Origin: Archaeoglobus_B sp964471215
GTDB lineage: Archaea > Halobacteriota > Archaeoglobi > Archaeoglobales > Archaeoglobaceae
Assembly: GCA_964471215.1 (NCBI GenBank)
Contig: CAYYFC010000018.1
Span: 1-30,014, forward strand
Length of the DNA stretch: 30,014 nt
Direction of reading: 5' to 3'
Part shown: in pieces, positions 23,491 to 30,014 of the stretch
How positions within the stretch are numbered: the stretch's first letter is position 1
Layout: each line of letters starts with the position of its first letter
Notes under the pieces: model-generated
Database searches by the model: none
What the model saw: only the letters and a program-made list of their open reading frames with translations
What the model was told of the DNA's origin: nothing
Translations under genes and position numbers: made by a program

Positions 23491-24027
23491 ATGCCGCACG
23501 TGTTCGATGAGAGATACTGGAGGATACTTGAATCGGACTGGAGGAGAAGAATACTACCCGTAGAACCATTGTTAAATATTATTAAAAACTTGAAAAAAAG
23601 AAATGTGGCATTCGATATAGGTTCCGGAACGGGTTACTTTACAGTTCATCTTGCAGGTATTTTCAGAAAGGTTTACGCGGTGGAAATCAGTCTTAAAATG
23701 GCTGAGATACTAAGCTCAAAGGGTCTTAAGAACGTCGGGATAATAATTTCCGAAAGACCTCCGGATGTTGATTTCGACATAAATTTCGTTCTGTTCGCAG
23801 ACTCCTTGCACGAGATAGTTTGCAAGGAGGAGTACATAAGATGGGCGGGTGAGAAATCTGAATACATAGCAGTCATAGATTGGAAAAAAGAGAGCGAATA
23901 CGGGCCAAAAGTAGAAGATAGGATTGATAAGGAATTTGTTAAGAAACTTCTGAGCGAATACTTCGTTGTCAGAGAAATAGAAGCTTACAGATACCATTTC
24001 TTCCTCTTTGGTAAGAGGTACAGATAA
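23491..24027 (+). CDS. class I SAM-dependent methyltransferase
   Basis: 178 aa. Motif I is VAFDIGSGTGYFTVHLA (about 39-55) and the next strand is VYAVEISLKMAEIL, with the acidic residue for SAM ribose. Motif post-II/IV region: DFDINFVLFADSLHEI, which recalls small archaeal methyltransferases acting on small molecules (UbiE/arsenite-like). YIAVIDWKKESEYGPKVEDRI follows. Leaderless start predicted from the TATA box at 23463-23474. azlC starts 35 nt after the stop. The substrate cannot be inferred; N-terminal HVFDERYWRILESDWRRR may contribute to recognition. Confidence 0.82.
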   Translation: MPHVFDERYWRILESDWRRRILPVEPLLNIIKNLKKRNVAFDIGSGTGYFTVHLAGIFRKVYAVEISLKMAEILSSKGLKNVGIIISERPPDVDFDINFVLFADSLHEIVCKEEYIRWAGEKSEYIAVIDWKKESEYGPKVEDRIDKEFVKKLLSEYFVVREIEAYRYHFFLFGKRYR

Positions 24028-24062
24028 CGTCAGACATTCTTCGGATATGGGAGAATTAACGG

Positions 24063-24752
24063 ATGATATTTAAACATCGAGTGCTCGGAAGATACATGAA
24101 GAGTCTGCATGACGCAGCGCCGATTATGATCGGGTACTTTTCAATATCGATCGCATTTGGTGTTATTGCGAAGGATCTTATAGGCTTTAATGCGGTGTTG
24201 ATGTCAGCACTTGTCTTCGCTGGAGCATCTCAGTTCATAGCTCTGCATATGATTATGAACAAGAGTTCTGGTGGTCTAATAGTACTCACGACTTTTCTAA
24301 TAAACCTGAGACACCTGCTCATGAGCAGTTATATGTCTAAATTGTATAAAAATGTTAAGATATTAAAGAGGGTGCTGATCTCTTTTGGCATAACCGATGA
24401 AACTTTTGCAACTGTCTATAGGAGATTTAAAAACGGTTTTGTCGACCCTATGTATAATTTAAAGCTTAACTTTTTATGCTATATCTCGTGGATTTCCGGA
24501 ACCGTTGTTGGACTCTTATTCGGTTTTGTAATCCCCCATGAACTGGTAGAAGTTTTAACGTTCGGTTTGACAGCCCTGTTCATAACGATACTGGTTTTGA
24601 GCATAGATAACAGAATGGATATAGCAGTTGCTTTAATTTCCGGGTTCATCGCCATATCGCTGTCATCGCTGGGAAGTCTGAACGTACTGCTGGCATGCCT
24701 ACTGGGGTGTATTGCCGGAGGTGTTATCGAGAGATGGAGATACTGCAGATAA
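24063..24752 (+). CDS. azlC: AzlC-type branched-chain amino acid exporter large subunit
   Basis: 229 aa. Family features: DAAPIMIGYFSISIAFGVIAKDLIGF near the start, MSALVFAGASQFIALHMI, and the NLRHLLMSSYMSK segment, followed by ITDETFATVYRR. Six or so membrane spans. AzlC works with the small AzlD subunit as an export system for branched-chain amino acids or analogues. The ATG at 24063 is the longest start. A TATA-like ATATTTAAAC overlapping the first codons would suit a leaderless start at the ATG 24096 (MKSLHDAAP). azlD overlaps the end by 19 nt. Confidence 0.9.
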   Translation: MIFKHRVLGRYMKSLHDAAPIMIGYFSISIAFGVIAKDLIGFNAVLMSALVFAGASQFIALHMIMNKSSGGLIVLTTFLINLRHLLMSSYMSKLYKNVKILKRVLISFGITDETFATVYRRFKNGFVDPMYNLKLNFLCYISWISGTVVGLLFGFVIPHELVEVLTFGLTALFITILVLSIDNRMDIAVALISGFIAISLSSLGSLNVLLACLLGCIAGGVIERWRYCR

Positions 24753-25021
24753 TAATCGGAATGTCTGCTGTCACAATCCTGCCGAGACTTATGCCAATGC
24801 TGTTACCTATTAAATCTGATTTAAGGTTTCTTAGGTACATACCTATATCCGTTTTCTCGGCAATAGTATTTCCAGAACTCATATCATTCGATCATGGCAT
24901 AGTATTAGGAACAAAAACTCTGGCAGGTTTTCTAACGTTTTTGGTCGCTATAAGAACTAGAAATATACTGATCACAATGATATCCGGAATAATCATACTC
25001 TACATATTAAATCTCCTGTAG
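24734..25021 (+). CDS. azlD: AzlD-type branched-chain amino acid exporter small subunit
   Basis: 95 aa from ATG 24734 (MEILQIIIGMSAVTILPRL). A GGAGGTG nine bases upstream supports this start over the in-frame upstream ATG at 24695. The protein has the AzlD pattern: TILPRLMPMLLP, a central YIPISVFSAIVFPEL loop and GFLTFLVAIRTRNILITMISGI. Four short membrane helices. The 19-nt overlap with azlC indicates coupled synthesis of a 1:1 complex. Confidence 0.9.
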   Translation: MEILQIIIGMSAVTILPRLMPMLLPIKSDLRFLRYIPISVFSAIVFPELISFDHGIVLGTKTLAGFLTFLVAIRTRNILITMISGIIILYILNLL

Positions 25022-25669
25022 CTGATCCTCAACTATTCTGAACAGTGGCATAGGTGGAAGCTCCCTTAGTATGCTGTATTCCACGTAGACGTCATATACC
25101 CTCTCGGGTTTCAATAGGAATTCCTCGATTCTCCTAATTGTTACGACTATGTCGAAGAACCTCTTGTAATCCTCTATATCTCTTATGTATCCAATGTATA
25201 TCTCTGTCAGCGGTTTTATATCTGCTGACATGTTCATGAAGTTCTTCCATATGCCCTTCTCGCTGAATATGTATGCAAGGTTCTGGAAACCCCAGAAAAG
25301 GACTATGCTTTCTTCTTCTATGCTGTTTAGATAATCTTTAAGCGAATTGAATATGTAATTCAGGCCTCTTGTTATGTCTATAAATCCTATGGGTTCTGTG
25401 AAGAACTCACCCTTACTCCTTCCTATCTTTATAATCCTTATACTTCTCAATATTTCCTCAAGATACGGCTTTTCCTTAATTATTGAATTTGCTATAAGTA
25501 TAAATCTTCTGTGCATATTATCTGTGAATATAACATTATAAATTGGTCTTCTCAGGACCTCTTCATCTTTGATACAATGACATATCAACGTGATTACTCC
25601 ATAGTCGTCATCTGTAAGTATTACAGTTCTCTTTCCATTTATGAGCCTGATGAATTGTGATATGTTCAT
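25007..25669 (-). CDS. hypothetical RecA/KaiC-like protein lacking a Walker A motif
   Basis: 220 aa, no confident family. Alternating strands and helices suggest a Rossmann or RecA-like core: strand KRTVILTDDDYGVITLICHCI, strand YNVIFTDN, strand SIRIIKIGRS, strand ESIVLFWGFQNLAYIF (position of a Walker B-like strand), strand DIVVTIRRIEEF. These recall archaeal KaiC-like or signalling ATPases that have lost GxxxxGKT: the P-loop position reads LTDDDYG. It may be a non-catalytic sensor. It converges on azlD with a 15-nt overlap, and starts about 105 nt from bioY in the opposite direction. Several Tyr/Phe-rich segments occur near the end (YDVYVEYSIL). Confidence 0.6.
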   Translation of the reverse strand: MNISQFIRLINGKRTVILTDDDYGVITLICHCIKDEEVLRRPIYNVIFTDNMHRRFILIANSIIKEKPYLEEILRSIRIIKIGRSKGEFFTEPIGFIDITRGLNYIFNSLKDYLNSIEEESIVLFWGFQNLAYIFSEKGIWKNFMNMSADIKPLTEIYIGYIRDIEDYKRFFDIVVTIRRIEEFLLKPERVYDVYVEYSILRELPPMPLFRIVEDQLQEI

Positions 25670-25740
25670 TGGTTTAAGAATCGAATCCTAAGATTAATAA
25701 ATATTTTTGTCATTCTATTTGTATAAATGTGCTCTTAAAT

Positions 25741-25754
25741 AAAGATTTAAATAT
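25741..25754 (+). promoter_or_regulatory. promoter of the bioY-ecf operon
   Basis: AAAGATTTAAATAT is centred about 28 nt before the bioY ATG and matches the methyltransferase promoter core at 23461. The transcript is probably leaderless. No clear palindromic BirA-type operator was found. Confidence 0.5.
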
Positions 25755-25775
25755 GTGTTAACCTGCCAATAATTT

Positions 25776-26393
25776 ATGGTTAACAGATATGTACGGTCAT
25801 CGCTAGCGTGTTCTTTAGCAGTTTTAACGGCGATTTCTTCTCAAATAAAGTTGTATATCGGGCCTATTCCCTTTACATTTCAGAACTTTGCCGTAGTTCT
25901 CTCGGGACTTCTGCTTGGAAGATACGGTGCAGTTGCCCAGCTTATATATCTGGGAATGATAGCTCTAGGATTTCCAATAAGTGCTAGAGGCGGGGGAACC
26001 GGTATTTTGCTGGGTTATACTGCCGGTTATCTCTGGATGTTTCCGGTGGCAGCCTTTATAATGGGTGTGATAAGGGAGTATGTGTGGAGGAATGGAGGAA
26101 TAAAAGACATGATATTACTATGGCTTGGAAGTGCAGTAGCTGTCATACCGATTTACGTTTTGGGATTCGCGGTTTTTTACTACTTTGTGAGGGGAGATGT
26201 GAGCTTGCTGCAGATGTACAGGGAGAAAGTAATGAAGTTTTTTGGGCTTGACACGAACTCCTTCTGGTCTGTTTTCTTTATGAGCGTTTTGGTATTCGTT
26301 CCGCAGGATTTGTTTATGGACCACGTCATAGCGTTAATCGTTTTTAAATACATATATGATGTTTTGAGGGAGAGGGGATGTGATCTGCCTTAG
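25776..26393 (+). CDS. bioY: BioY, substrate-binding S component of a biotin ECF transporter
   Basis: 205 aa with about six membrane spans. Family marks: SSQIKLYIGPIPFTFQNFAVVLSGLLLG (N-terminal biotin-pocket region), a GFPISARGGGTGILLGYTAGYLWMFPVAAF central motif, and a C-terminal VFVPQDLFMDHVIALIVF helix. It captures biotin at the membrane outside and passes it through the ECF module coded next. Its last 14 nt overlap the GTG of the ATPase gene, so the subunits are made together. Slightly longer than typical BioY because of a segment around 150-170 (EKVMKFFGLDTNSFWS). Confidence 0.94.
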   Translation: MVNRYVRSSLACSLAVLTAISSQIKLYIGPIPFTFQNFAVVLSGLLLGRYGAVAQLIYLGMIALGFPISARGGGTGILLGYTAGYLWMFPVAAFIMGVIREYVWRNGGIKDMILLWLGSAVAVIPIYVLGFAVFYYFVRGDVSLLQMYREKVMKFFGLDTNSFWSVFFMSVLVFVPQDLFMDHVIALIVFKYIYDVLRERGCDLP

Positions 26394-27543
26394 AAATGTT
26401 TCCTATACTTATCCAAACGGGATAAAGGCATTGAAGGAAGTTAGCGTAAAGATAGATGAAAACACATTCATTAGCGGGTTAACCGCCAGCGGAAAATCTA
26501 CCCTTTTAAGGATATTCAACGGATTAATTCCCAATTTCTACGGTGGAAGTATTAAGGGATCTGTGGATATAGATTCTAGTCCTTATCTCATATTTCAAAA
26601 TCCAGATGAACAGATAATCATGAACGGGGTTTTTGATGAGCTTGCCGTGCAGGCAATTCAGAGCGGTAGAGATTTGGAAGACGTAAGAAAGATCTCGAAT
26701 TTATTGAAGATCGACGACATAATTTACAGGAAAACAGATGAACTGTCGGATGGACAGAAAAGACTTGTGACAATAGCTCTGGCTTTAATCAGCAACTGCG
26801 ACATGATTGTATTGGACGAGCCTTTCAGCAACCTATATCCAGAGCTTGCGAAGAGAATTTTGAAGATACTTCTAAAATCGGAAAAGGTTGTTGTAATGTC
26901 AGAACACAGAATCGAGTTTTCAAAGTATTTCGATGAATTATACTGGGTTGAAAACGGTAGGATTTCAAGCTTAGATGACATAAGTCTGGAAAAGCCCTGC
27001 CTTAGCGATGGTTGTGTAGATACAGGTAGATCAGGAGAGGTTTTAAGAGTTGAAGACCTGACATTTGGATTTGATTCCATCTTATTTAAGGACATATCGT
27101 TTGAATTGAATCGAGGGGAGATTTGCGCGATAATAGGTGAAAACGGTTGCGGAAAGACAACACTTTTAAGACTAATAGCAGGTCTTCTCAGACCTTGGAG
27201 CGGTGAAATACACGTCAAGGGCAGTGTTTCGATATGTTACAGTAATCCCCACTATCATCTATTTGAGAAAAGGGTTGGGGATGAGATCGATGTATCGATA
27301 TTCGATCTCAAATGTATAGAGAACAGAAATCCGAACTCTTTAAGTTTCGGAGAGGCAAAGAGGGTTGCGATATCAAAAGCGTTTAAGGCTGATATACTTC
27401 TCCTTGATGAACCTTCGGCTGGTCAGGATTTCTTATTCAAGAGAAAGCTGATAGATGTCGCTAAAAGGCTGAATAAAACTGTCATAATGGCGACTCACGA
27501 TCTAAGCCTAGCGAGGGATTGCGATGTTATTGTTAAACTTTAA
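26380..27543 (+). CDS. ecfA: fused two-domain ECF transporter ATPase (EcfA-EcfA')
   Basis: 387 aa with two ABC domains in one chain. First: Walker A GLTASGKST (33-41), Q-loop FQNPDEQ (72-78), signature LSDGQKR (122-128), Walker B MIVLDEP (142-148), switch His in SEHR. Second: Walker A GENGCGKTT (253-261), signature LSFGEAKR (321-328), Walker B ILLLDEP (339-345), D-loop SAGQD, switch His in ATHD. The second domain lacks the Q-loop glutamine: the expected site reads YSNPHYHLF. It powers biotin uptake with EcfT. GTG start, with a GAGGGAGAGGGG purine tract upstream, inside the bioY end; its own end overlaps ecfT by 20 nt. Confidence 0.93.
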   Translation: MICLRNVSYTYPNGIKALKEVSVKIDENTFISGLTASGKSTLLRIFNGLIPNFYGGSIKGSVDIDSSPYLIFQNPDEQIIMNGVFDELAVQAIQSGRDLEDVRKISNLLKIDDIIYRKTDELSDGQKRLVTIALALISNCDMIVLDEPFSNLYPELAKRILKILLKSEKVVVMSEHRIEFSKYFDELYWVENGRISSLDDISLEKPCLSDGCVDTGRSGEVLRVEDLTFGFDSILFKDISFELNRGEICAIIGENGCGKTTLLRLIAGLLRPWSGEIHVKGSVSICYSNPHYHLFEKRVGDEIDVSIFDLKCIENRNPNSLSFGEAKRVAISKAFKADILLLDEPSAGQDFLFKRKLIDVAKRLNKTVIMATHDLSLARDCDVIVKL

Positions 27544-28168
27544 GCTTCTAAGGAAATCTCTGGAATCAGATCTGGAGCCAAGAATTGCAATCGTATCGAT
27601 GATCATAATCTGCATATCCCTCTACTCCTTTAGAATTGACGTGGCTATAATTGCCTTTATAATTGCCCTTATATTTTCTAGAGGAAGAATTCTGTTCGGT
27701 ATTTTTACGCTTCTGCCCCTCATATCTCTCTTCGTATTATTCAGTGCTGTTTTCGGTGGTATAAAGAAGATTCCGGCAATGATTTCACTTTTTTCAATAG
27801 GCTTCTTGATAATCGGAATACATCCCGAGGAGATAGCTTATGCTCTCATGTACTTCAGATTCCCTCCCAGTTTCTGTTATTACGTTTGCATATCGATGAG
27901 GCTTTTACGCGTGATTGCCAGGGATCTAGAATACGTATCCGATTGCATGAGGTTGGAGGGTATCAGAGGGTTCAGGTACTACCTGAAGATATTAAAAGCT
28001 CTGGCTACGATATCCGTTTTGAGATCGATTTCAATTGCCGAGTCGATGTATTCAAGAGGGATTGATCTTGGAAGGAGAATTGTAATTGTAAAAAATCCAG
28101 GAGCTAAAGATCTAGCACTTCTCACAAGCTCTATTCTTTTACTCCTATGGAGTTACAATGTATGTTAA
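27524..28168 (+). CDS. ecfT: EcfT transmembrane energy-coupling subunit
   Basis: 214 aa. N-terminal membrane spans (AIVSMIIICISLYSFRIDVAIIAFIIALIFS, TLLPLISLFVLFSAVFGG) are followed by the coupling helices containing ECMRLEG-like SDCMRLEGIRGF and the conserved AESMYSRGIDLGRR, where the Ala-Arg-Gly motif of EcfT appears as SRG. These helices insert into the ATPase grooves. The last span is AKDLALLTSSILLLLW. It completes a three-gene biotin importer with overlapping reading frames throughout. Converges on the small membrane gene with a 24-nt overlap. Confidence 0.9.
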   Translation: MLLLNFKLLRKSLESDLEPRIAIVSMIIICISLYSFRIDVAIIAFIIALIFSRGRILFGIFTLLPLISLFVLFSAVFGGIKKIPAMISLFSIGFLIIGIHPEEIAYALMYFRFPPSFCYYVCISMRLLRVIARDLEYVSDCMRLEGIRGFRYYLKILKALATISVLRSISIAESMYSRGIDLGRRIVIVKNPGAKDLALLTSSILLLLWSYNVC

Positions 28169-28330
28169 AAGACCGTAAATAGATGTTAGGACGCCAAGCG
28201 TTATGTGAACTGCTTTCAGGTACTTCCTAATCCACGAACGGACAAGTATTAATAGAATACCGCTTATAATTACGAATAATCCGTGTATTATGGAGATGTC
28301 CGCCATTTTATAATGATTCACGATAATCAT
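28145..28330 (-). CDS. small two-span membrane protein downstream of the nitroreductase
   Basis: 61 aa. Two hydrophobic helices, IIHGLFVIISGILLILV and VHITLGVLTSIYGLLTYIV, are joined by a basic loop (RSWIRKYLK), so it is predicted as a helical hairpin in the membrane. It starts 9 nt after the nitroreductase stop with GAGGTAGGGA upstream as ribosome site, suggesting one operon. An alternative start is the ATG nine codons later (MADISIIHG). Function unknown. It could anchor or assist the exported nitroreductase, but that is only a guess from position. Confidence 0.6.
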   Translation of the reverse strand: MIIVNHYKMADISIIHGLFVIISGILLILVRSWIRKYLKAVHITLGVLTSIYGLLTYIVTP

Positions 28331-28339
28331 ATCACATCC

Positions 28340-29068
28340 CTACCTCTTATGACCCAACGGAAATACGTAAAGGGCTCTTTCGTTTGGCTTGGCGTTAACT
28401 ATTTCCTCAACCCTTTCATCGTAAAAGGCACCAACTGCAACCGTACCCAGATTCAGTGCCGTTGCCTGAAGGTATATATTCTGACCGACATGCCCTGCTT
28501 CCATGTGAACGTATCTTATACCCCTTTCGCCGTATCTCTTCGTAGTCCTTTCATATACAGCTGTTATTACGATATTAACCGGAGCCTTCAGAATCCATTC
28601 CTGATTTAAACAGGCTTTGTAGAGCTCGTAACTGAAATCACCTTTCTTCACGATTTCAACGCTGTGTGTATAGGGATTGTAGTGGTAGACACCTTCTGGC
28701 AGTTCTCTTACGCCATTTTTCTTTACAACAACGTAAATCTCAAGAGGATAAGTGGCACCTGCACTCGGTGCAGATCTAAACTTCCTTACAGGATCCGTAA
28801 TTCCCTGAGCAGCCCAGAGTACTTGCGAGATTTCTTTTAAAGTCAGAGGTTCGTCAGAATAATCTCTTATAGATCTCCTCTTTCCAATAGCTTCTTCAAC
28901 GCTCATCTTACCAATTTTATTCGGTTCTGGCAGCTTTATAGTTTTATCCTTCATAACAACCTCATAAGTTTTTACATCTTTTCTTTCAAGCTTTATCTCT
29001 ACTGCACCGTATGCCAGAAGGGATGCAACTGACAGCAGAACAACCGCGACGACTACCACCTTGAGCAT
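28340..29068 (-). CDS. exported SagB-type nitroreductase-family oxidoreductase
   Basis: 242 aa. It begins with a signal peptide or membrane anchor (MLKVVVVAVVLLSVASLLAYG, residues 1-21), then a flavin nitroreductase domain. Visible family motifs are RRSIRDYSDEPLTLKEISQVLWAAQG (FMN-binding arginines), SAPSAGATYPLEIYVVV, GVYHYNPYTHSVE, MEAGHVGQNIYLQATALNLGTVAVGAFYD and YVFPLGHKR. This is the SagB/ThcOx subgroup, whose best-known members oxidise azolines in peptide maturation, but many archaeal members stand alone. No cyclodehydratase or precursor peptide is in the window. A location outside the membrane is unusual for a flavoenzyme of this type. A TATA-like TAATATACC lies about 24 nt upstream. 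Confidence 0.9.
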   Translation of the reverse strand: MLKVVVVAVVLLSVASLLAYGAVEIKLERKDVKTYEVVMKDKTIKLPEPNKIGKMSVEEAIGKRRSIRDYSDEPLTLKEISQVLWAAQGITDPVRKFRSAPSAGATYPLEIYVVVKKNGVRELPEGVYHYNPYTHSVEIVKKGDFSYELYKACLNQEWILKAPVNIVITAVYERTTKRYGERGIRYVHMEAGHVGQNIYLQATALNLGTVAVGAFYDERVEEIVNAKPNERALYVFPLGHKR

Positions 29069-29089
29069 ATTTAATGTTTCGATGGTATA

Positions 29090-29683
29090 TTAGATACACC
29101 TATCCATTTCATAGTGAACTATCGTTATGCACTGATCGGCCTGTAACGAAATCCTGGAGACGGAGACGACTAAATCCGCATATTCCAATACGAGCTCCTC
29201 ATCTTCTCTCTTTAATCCAATATGATCTCCCAGAATGAACACCGGATTTTTCAAAGAGCAGGCAACACTTCTTATATCTACCCCGTCCTCTCTGAGGTAA
29301 ACTACTTTGAATTCACGAGACAGATCTTCAAGTAGATCTCTTAGGCTTTTTCTAGCTATGTATATGCCCGGAGTGCTTCTCCTCCATTTTCTGTCAACTT
29401 CCAGAGCAAGTGCCTTCTTTATAAGTCCCGCTATGTTTCTCTCATCCGGAGCCATGTATCTGACCTCATTTCCCAATATCTTCAAAGCTTTTGGAGGATC
29501 GGGATTTCCCAGGAGGAGAACGTATACGCTGACATCTCTTCTTATGCCATGCGATATGAACAGTGATTGAGCTATACATCTGCATATTATGTCCATTCTT
29601 CCTGCTCCCCCTGCCAGATCCCTCAAACTGAACGGCTTTGTCACGGCCTTGTTTCCAACTATCAGAAACGATCTCATTAACAT
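29090..29683 (-). CDS. trmY: TrmY, tRNA (pseudouridine-54 N1)-methyltransferase
   Basis: 197 aa (195 if the ATG at 29677 is used). A SPOUT-class methyltransferase with the knot region near the C-terminus: NPVFILGDHIGLKREDEELV (about 147-166) and SLQADQCITIVHYEMDRC. The N-terminus reads RSFLIVGNKAVTKPFSLRDLAGGAGRMD, the family's opening. The enzyme forms N1-methylpseudouridine at position 54 of the T-loop, the archaeal counterpart of m5U54. A TATA box (ATTTATATG on the minus strand, centred near 29702) is 25 nt from ATG 29677, favouring the shorter start. The IS left end at 29716 lies just upstream of this promoter. Confidence 0.93.
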   Translation of the reverse strand: MLMRSFLIVGNKAVTKPFSLRDLAGGAGRMDIICRCIAQSLFISHGIRRDVSVYVLLLGNPDPPKALKILGNEVRYMAPDERNIAGLIKKALALEVDRKWRRSTPGIYIARKSLRDLLEDLSREFKVVYLREDGVDIRSVACSLKNPVFILGDHIGLKREDEELVLEYADLVVSVSRISLQADQCITIVHYEMDRCI

Positions 29684-29803
29684 ACATGTCTCGTGACATA
29701 TAAATCTCTATTTACAAAATGTCGCTAAGAAAGCGTTAGAGAGGGGATGAATTAGGGGAAGCAAGTAGGGGAGGTTAGTGGTAGATATTTATTAGACCAA
29801 AAT

Positions 29804-29812
29804 CTTTAAATA
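29804..29812 (+). promoter_or_regulatory. TATA box inside the IS left end
   Basis: CTTTAAATA is centred about 29 nt before the ATG at 29837, supporting that inner ATG as a leaderless start of the small ORF. Confidence 0.45.
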
Positions 29813-29836
29813 ACGAATATGCTAAATATCCTGCAA

Positions 29837-29959
29837 ATGAGGAAGTCGATTTCGATTCAGGAGGAATCATACTGGAAGCTGATGGAGCTTAAAGCGAAGT
29901 TAAGAGCAGAAACTTGGGACGATTTAATCGATAAAATCTACAAAATGGTGTTCAAATGA
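29837..29959 (+). CDS. small ribbon-helix-helix-like (antitoxin-type) protein upstream of tnpB
   Basis: 40 aa from ATG 29837 (46 aa if ATG 29819 is used): MRKSISIQEESYWKLMEL then KAKLRAETWDDLIDKIYKMVFK. The first strand KSISIQEESYWKL, then a helix, then the ETWDDLIDKI helix is the layout of short RHH or VapB-like antitoxins found in archaea. It may bind the IS left end and repress the operon. Its stop codon overlaps the tnpB ATG (AAATGA), so the two are translated together. Too short for most gene finders. Confidence 0.65.
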   Translation: MRKSISIQEESYWKLMELKAKLRAETWDDLIDKIYKMVFK

Positions 29960-30014
29960 AAAGATTGAATAAGTTCAGGCTAAGACCAACTAAGGAGAAT
30001 GTTTTGTTTAGCTT
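29956..30014 (+). CDS. tnpB: TnpB N-terminus (partial, runs off the window)
   Basis: The visible 19 codons read MKRLNKFRLRPTKENVLFS. The LRPTKE string is the standard opening of canonical IS605-family TnpB proteins, RNA-guided nucleases that keep the element at its donor site. The RuvC domain, zinc finger and guide RNA would lie to the right of the window. The N-terminus differs from the TnpB-related protein at 10812 (VKIAVPGWICEI), so the two belong to separate element types. Confidence 0.8.
   Translation, partial: MKRLNKFRLRPTKENVLFS

Larger units (their letters stand above)
29716..30014 (+). mobile_element. IS200/IS605-like element (coding copy), left end and 5' genes; cut by window edge
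   Basis: The left end follows TTAC (29712-29715), the known insertion tetranucleotide of IS608-type elements, and reads AAAATGTCGCTAAGAAAGCG then GAGGGGATGAATTAGGGG. It is shared, with changes, by the short copies at 1025 (minus strand) and 13936. Downstream come a TATA box, a tiny ribbon-helix-helix ORF and the start of tnpB. No Y1 transposase gene is visible between the left end and tnpB. The element may therefore be of the tnpB-only type, moved in trans. Confidence 0.75.

Noticed and set aside
24695..24733. Longer azlD start at the upstream ATG
   Set aside because: The extra 13 residues (MPTGVYCRRCYRE) are unlike AzlD N-termini and are the shifted reading of the azlC end; GGAGGTG fits the ATG at 24734.
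29466..29699. Alternative 77-aa minus-strand ORF over trmY
   Set aside because: It is an out-of-frame shadow of trmY, which has clear SPOUT motifs across the same bases.
1..30014. CRISPR array or defence island
   Set aside because: No regularly spaced direct repeats and no cas genes were seen. The RuvC-like proteins belong to TnpB elements, not Cas12.

Overview
The window looks like part of a chromosome from a hyperthermophilic euryarchaeon, most likely one of the Archaeoglobales. This rests on gene content: archaeal LonB, archaeal-type AlaRS with an N-terminal zinc finger, Taw3 and TrmY tRNA methyltransferases, AGG/AGA-rich and moderately AT-rich coding sequence, and many genes with a TATA box about 25 nt upstream of the start codon and no leader. 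The genus is an inference.

Layout. 1-1260: edge of a probable tnpB-type element, a NifX-like FeMo-co protein (minus), then a 260-bp non-autonomous IS200/IS605-like element. 1295-4618: tatC, trkA and an MtaD/DadD-type adenosine-derivative deaminase, close-packed. 4700-4932: a hairpin-rich transposon-derived segment. 4970-9051: membrane-anchored metallo-beta-lactamase protein, then lonB (minus) interrupted by a 452-residue LAGLIDADG intein. 9191-13880: two B12-type radical SAM genes and a small V4R-like gene, with an HTH+TnpB element inserted between the two radical SAM genes; 7-bp direct repeats at its edges allow the empty site to be reconstructed. 13936-14400: a second short non-autonomous element joined to a decayed gene tail. 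14538-21511 (minus): alaS, an unlisted 41-aa gene, carB and larB. 21650-22392: a structured RNA-like leader followed by taw3. 22389-25669: site-2 protease with CBS domains, a methyltransferase, azlCD and an unknown RecA/KaiC-like protein. 25776-28168: a complete biotin ECF transporter operon (bioY, fused two-half ATPase, ecfT). 28145-29683 (minus): small membrane protein, exported SagB-type nitroreductase and trmY. 29716-30014: left end of an IS200/IS605-like element with a tiny ribbon-helix-helix ORF overlapping tnpB, cut by the window edge.

The most distinctive theme is the TnpB-associated mobile DNA. One element family shares a left end placed just after TTAC (or TTAAC) and a right end of hairpin plus TCAA/TCAG. 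It is seen as one coding copy at the right edge and two short non-coding copies with both ends; a third segment has the right end only. A second, different element pairs a catalytic-domain-less MerR-like HTH/zinc-ribbon protein with a zinc-finger-less TnpB. The radical SAM + radical SAM + V4R-like cluster is the best candidate for an undescribed pathway.

No rRNA, tRNA or CRISPR array was recognised. All family assignments are from reading the sequence; no database search was run.
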